64,000 bases of DNA from Catellatospora bangladeshensis. Its GTDB lineage: Bacteria; Actinomycetota; Actinomycetes; Mycobacteriales; Micromonosporaceae. The position numbers and the translations under genes were made by a program. Positions within the stretch are counted from its first letter, which is position 1; the number at the start of each line of letters is the position of its first letter. The stretch spans positions 1 through 64,000 of the forward strand of contig NZ_BONF01000010.1 in the NCBI RefSeq assembly GCF_016862575.1. Reading direction: 5' to 3'. Of the stretch, positions 60,301-64,000 are shown in pieces. The notes beneath the pieces were generated by a model. The model was not told where the DNA came from. It ran no database searches and saw only the letters and a program-made list of their open reading frames with translations.

Positions 60301-61029
60301 ATGCCCGCTACTACCCGACCGAACGCGTCCCGGCCGGCCCGGCCCGGGAACAAGAACCGCAAGCCGGTGGCGAAACCGGCGTCGGGGATGAGCACCAACC
60401 TGAAGTTCACGATCGGCGTCGTGGTGGCCGTGCTCGCGGTCGTCGTCGGCGCCGTGATCTTCGCGAGCAACTCGGGACCGCGCGCCGCGGGCGGTCCCGC
60501 CAACCTGGTCCGGCCCGAGTCGCACCGGCTCGGTACGGCCGCCGACGGCAAGGTCACCGTGGTCGAGTTCCTCGACTTCGAATGCCCGGCCTGCGGCGCG
60601 GCCTACCCCGGCGTGGAGAAGCTGCGCGCGGAGTACGCCGGGAAGATCACCTACGTGGTGCGCCACTTCCCGCTGGAGATGCACCCGAACGCGCAGACCG
60701 CGTCACTGGCCGCGCAGGCGGCGGGCAACCAGGGCAGGTTCGAGCAGATGTACCGGAAGCTCTACGACAACCAGCAGACCTGGGGCAACCAGCCGAACCA
60801 GGCGCCCACGTTCGAGGGGTACGCGCAGGAGCTGGGGCTGGACATGACGCGCTTCCGGGCCGACCTGGCCGCGCCGGAGACCGCGCAGGCGGTGGAGACC
60901 GACCGGCAGGACGGCATCGCGGCCGGGGTCACCGGCACGCCCACGTTCTTCGTCAACGGCAAGCAGTTCGAGCAGACGCCGACGTACGACAACCTCAAGG
61001 CCGCGATCGACGCGGCGCTGGCAGGCTGA
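60301..61029 (+). CDS. Membrane-anchored DsbA-like thiol oxidoreductase
   Basis: A 242-residue protein: a basic N-terminal tail, one membrane helix (FTIGVVVAVLAVVVGAVIFA), then a thioredoxin-fold DsbA-type domain with active-site CPAC (about residues 95-98) in VVEFLDFECPACGAAYP. The cis-Pro region reads GVTGTPTFFVNGKQF. It forms disulfides in exported proteins and needs re-oxidation, which the VKOR-type gene next door (two bases later) can supply. The window encodes many exported proteins, several with paired cysteines. Confidence 0.9.
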   Translation: MPATTRPNASRPARPGNKNRKPVAKPASGMSTNLKFTIGVVVAVLAVVVGAVIFASNSGPRAAGGPANLVRPESHRLGTAADGKVTVVEFLDFECPACGAAYPGVEKLRAEYAGKITYVVRHFPLEMHPNAQTASLAAQAAGNQGRFEQMYRKLYDNQQTWGNQPNQAPTFEGYAQELGLDMTRFRADLAAPETAQAVETDRQDGIAAGVTGTPTFFVNGKQFEQTPTYDNLKAAIDAALAG

Positions 61030-61031
61030 AC

Positions 61032-61676
61032 ATGGCCACCGTCCTGGACACCGAGAGCGGGCAGGAGCTGGACGCGCCCCGGCGCACCACCGTCGACCGA
61101 GCCGCCGGCTGGATCCTGGCCGTGACCGGCGTACTCGGCACGGCGGCGGCGTTCACGCTGGCCGTGGAGAAGATCCACCTGCTGACCGATCCTTCGTACA
61201 CCCCGACGTGCAGCATCAACCCGGTGCTGTCCTGCGGTTCCGTCATGATCACGGAGCAGGCGTCGGCGTTCGGATTCCCGAACCCGCTGCTGGGGCTGGG
61301 CACGTTCCCGGTGGTGGCGACGCTGGGTGTGCTGCTGCTGGCGGGGGTACGCCTGCCGCGCTGGGTGTGGCTGGGCCTGCAGGCCGGGGTCACCTTCGCG
61401 GTGGTGTTCGTGCACTGGCTGATGTTCCAGTCGCTGTACCGGATCGGCGCGCTGTGCCCGTACTGCATGCTGGTGTGGGTCGCCGTGGTGCTGATGTTCT
61501 GGTACACGACGCTGTACAACCTGCGGCACGGGCACCTGCGGACGCCTGCGCGGGCCCGACCGGCCGTGGACCTGCTGGTCGACGTGCACGCGGTCGGCCC
61601 GGCGCTGTGGCTGCTGGTCACCGTGGTCCTGATCGCCCAGGCGTTCTGGACCCAGTGGCAGATCATGCTGTCCTGA
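61032..61676 (+). CDS. Vitamin K epoxide reductase-family protein
   Basis: A 214-residue membrane protein of the bacterial VKOR class: four core membrane segments plus a fifth, the loop Cys pair in TPTCSINPVLSCGSVM and the quinone-side active site LCPYCMLVW. It re-oxidises DsbA-like partners using quinone. It begins two bases after the DsbA-like stop, so both are one operon. ATG 61032. Confidence 0.92.
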   Translation: MATVLDTESGQELDAPRRTTVDRAAGWILAVTGVLGTAAAFTLAVEKIHLLTDPSYTPTCSINPVLSCGSVMITEQASAFGFPNPLLGLGTFPVVATLGVLLLAGVRLPRWVWLGLQAGVTFAVVFVHWLMFQSLYRIGALCPYCMLVWVAVVLMFWYTTLYNLRHGHLRTPARARPAVDLLVDVHAVGPALWLLVTVVLIAQAFWTQWQIMLS

Positions 61677-61686
61677 CCGGCCAGTG

Positions 61687-61737
61687 TTAAGAAGGGCACC
61701 TTCCTATACGCATAGCGTTAAGAAGGTGCCCTTCCTT
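61687..61737. terminator. Intergenic hairpin repeat, likely two-way terminator
   Basis: GAAGGGCACCTTC (61691-61703) pairs with GAAGGTGCCCTTC (61722-61734); the loop carries CTAT-ACGC-ATAG. It lies between convergent genes ending at 61676 (+) and 61739 (-). Same stem as 3451, 34329 and 57989. Confidence 0.75.
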
Positions 61738-61738
61738 G

Positions 61739-63355
61739 TCAGGCGGGGGTGAGGAGGTTGCGGGCGCGGACGGCCTTGAGGGAGAGGGTGCGGTAGCCGA
61801 CCTCGTCGAACAGGACGGTGATGCGGTCGTCCTCCTCGCGCATGACGACGCCGGGGCCCCACTGGGCGTGGGTGACGCGGGACTGGACCGGGAAGCCGGT
61901 GTCCACGTCGGAGCGGGCGTCGGCGGTGCCCGCGGCGCAGGTGTCGCAGCTGCCGCAGGTCTCGGCCAGGTCCTCGCCGAAGTAGCCGAGCAGGAACTGG
62001 CGGCGGCAGTCGTCGGTCTCGGCGTAGCCGCGCATCATCTCGACGCGGGTCAGCTCGATGGTGCGCATCTGCGCGGCCTCCGCGGCCGCCGCCTGGACCG
62101 CCTCGGCGACGGTGTGCTCGCCGGTCCACAGCACGCCTTCGCCGGTGGTGAGCGCGGCGGCGGCCTCCTGGAGGAGGTTGACCGAGCGGGTGACGCGGGC
62201 GCGGGTGACGTCCAGCTCCTCGACGAGGTCGTCGATGCGCACCGGGCCGCCCGCGGCGTCCAGACCGGTGGCGACGCGGGTGAGCAGGTCCTCGTCGACG
62301 GTGCCGGAGGAGAAGAAGCGCGGCAGGCGCAGGTCCTCGGGGCGGAAGTAGAGCACCGCGGTCGCCTGGTCGCCGTCGCGGCCGGCCCGGCCGATCTGCT
62401 GGTAGTACGAGTCCAGCGACTCGGCGGGGGCGGCGTGCACCACGAAGCGCACGTTCGGCTTGTCGATGCCCATGCCGAAGGCCGACGTCGCGACCACGAT
62501 CACCTTGTCGGAGGCGAGGAACGCGTCGTGCACCTGCGCCCGCTCCGACGCGCTCAGGCCGGCGTGGTACGCGTACGCCTCCTCCCCGGCCTCGCGCAGC
62601 GCCTCGGCGTACTCCTCGGTCTCGCCGCGGGTCTGCACGTAGAGCAGGCCCGGCGGGTCCAGCGCGATGATCCGCTCGATGATCTCGCGGCGCTTCTCCC
62701 GCTCGGTGACCTCGCGGGACACCTCCAGCCGGATGTTGGGCCGGTCGAAGCCCTTCACCAGCTGCACGGCGTCGCGCATGCGCAGCCGCTCGACGATGTC
62801 GGCGCGCACCGGCGGCGAGGCGGTCGCGGTCAGCGCGAGCACGGCCGGGTGGCCGAGCCGCTCGATCACCTCGCCGAGGCGCAGGTAGTCGGGGCGGAAG
62901 TCGTGGCCCCACGAGGAGACGCAGTGCGCCTCGTCCACCACGAACAGCGACGGCTTGGCCTCCAGCAGCTCGGCGATGACCTCGTCCTTGGCGAGCTGCT
63001 CCGGGGCGAGGAACAGGAACTCGGCGTCACCGGTCTGCAGCGCCTCGAACGCCTCGCTGTTGGCCCGCGCGCTGCGCGCCGAGTTGACCACGTGCGCGTC
63101 CGGGGCGCCCCGGTCGATGAGGTTCTTCACCTGGTCGCGCTGCAGCGCGATGAGCGGCGAGACCACGATGGTCGGCCCGCCCACGAGCAGCGCGGGCACC
63201 TGGTAGATGGCCGACTTGCCGGACCCGGTCGGCGACACCACGAGCGTGTCCCGCCCCGCGGCCACGTGGACCATCGCCTCCTCCTGCGCCGGGCGCAGCG
63301 TCGTCCACCCGTAAACCTTCGCCGCGACCTCGCGCAGCCGCTCCAGCTCCCCCAC
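61739..63355 (-). CDS. recQ: RecQ-family ATP-dependent DNA helicase
   Basis: A 538-residue helicase. Motif 0 LRPAQEEAM, Walker A PTGSGKSAIY, DEAH box FVVDEAHCVSSWGHDF, motif III ALTATAS, motif IV-VI LLYVQTRGETEEYAEAL, TSAFGMGIDKPNVRFV and YYQQIGRAGRDG. A zinc-binding region CRRQFLLGYFGEDLAETCGSCDTC and a C-terminal winged-helix-like part follow, with no HRDC domain. It unwinds DNA from 3' ends for repair and fork restart. GTG 63355 has GGAGGAG six bases upstream; the ATG at 63397 has its ribosome site directly abutting. Divergent from the GH12 gene. Confidence 0.9.
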   Translation of the reverse strand: MGELERLREVAAKVYGWTTLRPAQEEAMVHVAAGRDTLVVSPTGSGKSAIYQVPALLVGGPTIVVSPLIALQRDQVKNLIDRGAPDAHVVNSARSARANSEAFEALQTGDAEFLFLAPEQLAKDEVIAELLEAKPSLFVVDEAHCVSSWGHDFRPDYLRLGEVIERLGHPAVLALTATASPPVRADIVERLRMRDAVQLVKGFDRPNIRLEVSREVTEREKRREIIERIIALDPPGLLYVQTRGETEEYAEALREAGEEAYAYHAGLSASERAQVHDAFLASDKVIVVATSAFGMGIDKPNVRFVVHAAPAESLDSYYQQIGRAGRDGDQATAVLYFRPEDLRLPRFFSSGTVDEDLLTRVATGLDAAGGPVRIDDLVEELDVTRARVTRSVNLLQEAAAALTTGEGVLWTGEHTVAEAVQAAAAEAAQMRTIELTRVEMMRGYAETDDCRRQFLLGYFGEDLAETCGSCDTCAAGTADARSDVDTGFPVQSRVTHAQWGPGVVMREEDDRITVLFDEVGYRTLSLKAVRARNLLTPA

Positions 63356-63510
63356 CGTGTTCTCCTCCCCGACGGCCCACGCCGCCAAACGCCGCATCCT
63401 CCCACACCCGCGCGCCCCGGCCCGTTGATCAAGGATTACCGGGCCGGAGGGGCAACAGAACCGTTGCCCGCGTGTAACTTCCACGCAAACGACTTCTGTC
63501 AATGGTTCTG

Positions 63511-63540
63511 TTTACACACAGTTCGACGATGGCCTATGGT
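63511..63540 (+). promoter_or_regulatory. Promoter of the GH12 gene
   Basis: TTTACA (63511-63516) and TATGGT (63535-63540), 18 bases apart, form a plausible sigma-A-type promoter 62 bases before the ATG, with the CebR-like box directly downstream. Confidence 0.5.
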
Positions 63541-63546
63541 GTCCGG

Positions 63547-63560
63547 TGGAAGCGCTCCCA
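63547..63560 (+). promoter_or_regulatory. CebR-like operator before the GH12 cellulase gene
   Basis: TGGAAGCGCTCCCA differs at one base from the 14-base CebR box TGGGAGCGCTCCCA known from streptomycete cellulose genes. It lies just past the promoter at 63511-63540 and 42 bases before the ATG, a place where a repressor would block transcription. Confidence 0.7.
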
Positions 63561-63602
63561 GTCTGGCACCGTCCCCGATCTCCTCCCTGCCCAAGGAGTG
63601 AC

Positions 63603-64000
63603 ATGCACGCCACGACGAGCAGAAAGCATCGCCTCACCACGATCGTGTCAGCCGCCCTGCTGACGATCGCCGCCACCGCCGTGAGCCTGCTCGCGGCCCA
63701 GCCGGCCCAGGCCGCCGTCATCTGCGAGCAGTACGGCACCGTGGTCGCCGGCAACTACGTCATCCAGAACAACCGCTGGGGCACCACCGCCACCCAGTGC
63801 ATCAACACCACCAGCAACGGGTTCAGCATCACCCAGCAGGACGGCGTCGGCAGCACCTCCGGTGCCCCGGTGTCCTACCCGTCCATCTTCCTGGGCTGCC
63901 ACTACAGCAACTGCAGCCCGAGCTCCCCGCTGCCCAAGCAGCTCAGCACCATCGGCACCGCGAGCAGCAGCATCAGCTACTCGTACCCCGGCAGCGGCAC
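63603..64000 (+). CDS. Secreted GH12 endoglucanase, cut by the window edge
   Basis: The first 132 codons of an exported enzyme. Signal peptide MHATTSRKHRLTTIVSAALL and beyond, ending AAQPAQAA, then the GH12 N-terminus ICEQYGTVVAGNYVIQNNRWGTTATQCIN, with ITQQDGVGSTSGAPVSYPSIFLGCHYSNCSPSSPLPKQL, the conserved opening of actinobacterial family 12 cellulases. The catalytic Glu residues would lie beyond the window end. AAGGAGTGAC precedes ATG 63603. A CebR-like box lies upstream, so expression should respond to cellobiose. Confidence 0.9.
   Translation, partial: MHATTSRKHRLTTIVSAALLTIAATAVSLLAAQPAQAAVICEQYGTVVAGNYVIQNNRWGTTATQCINTTSNGFSITQQDGVGSTSGAPVSYPSIFLGCHYSNCSPSSPLPKQLSTIGTASSSISYSYPGSG

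Overview
This is a very GC-rich window from an actinomycete chromosome. Ordinary promoters with extended spacers, many GTG starts, twin-arginine and Sec exported hydrolases, ECF sigma and SpoIIE-type signalling genes, and abundant long intergenic hairpins all fit a filamentous actinobacterium. Family Micromonosporaceae is my inference from overall gene style; no rRNA or marker gene in the window proves it.

Layout. 1-3416: an IS5-type insertion sequence with an internally deleted transposase sits in an intergenic hairpin repeat, followed by a WD40-type repeat protein, a probable gene fragment and a HEAT-repeat protein. 3502-10362: three ABC export modules (a DrrAB-like pair on the minus strand and two ATPase/permease pairs in one plus-strand operon) flanking an SPFH-domain protein and a membrane protein. 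10423-13923: small housekeeping-type genes (VOC-fold protein, HAD phosphatase) and an uncharacterised pair that includes a DUF6745 protein. 13886-18922: a tightly coupled five-gene minus-strand operon matching the STM4011-STM4015 families first named from Salmonella: two radical SAM enzymes, an alkaline-phosphatase-fold hydrolase, an ATP-grasp-like protein and a leucine-rich-repeat protein. Its product is unknown to me and it is the best candidate for an undescribed system here. 18987-22535: divergent alpha-galactosidase and chitinase, both with ricin-type lectin tails. 22664-28223: epimerase, beta-propeller, PhoX-like protein, channel-like protein and small genes. 28282-32260: a multiple-monosaccharide ABC importer (chvE-mmsA-mmsB) preceded by three LacI-type operators. 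32513-38602: a second HEAT protein paralogous to the first, two GNAT acetyltransferases, a CBM2-GH5 endoglucanase, and an exonuclease-BRCT fusion. 38716-43825: a fused asymmetric ABC exporter, a chitin/cellulose-active LPMO and a DUF305 lipoprotein. 43832-49733: SpoIIE phosphatase, a sigma factor carrying its own zinc-finger and membrane tail, a polyglycine-hydrolase-like serine hydrolase and an SGNH esterase with lectin tail. 49816-54929: an FtsX/MacB ABC system divergent from a NarL-type two-component system. 55103-64000: nitrilase, vWA/Calx-beta surface protein, META-domain lipoprotein, secreted triple-repeat protein, DsbA-like plus VKOR oxidative-folding pair, RecQ helicase and the start of a GH12 cellulase behind a CebR-like box.

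How it fits together. The dominant theme is extracellular polysaccharide attack (GH27, GH18, GH5, AA10, SGNH esterase, GH12) coupled to sugar import and LacI-family operators. A second theme is export and envelope sensing. Running through all of it is a family of intergenic hairpins with near-constant stems (GAAGGGCACCTTC/GAAGGTGCCCTTC) and variable but self-complementary loops, mostly placed between convergent genes where they look like two-way terminators.
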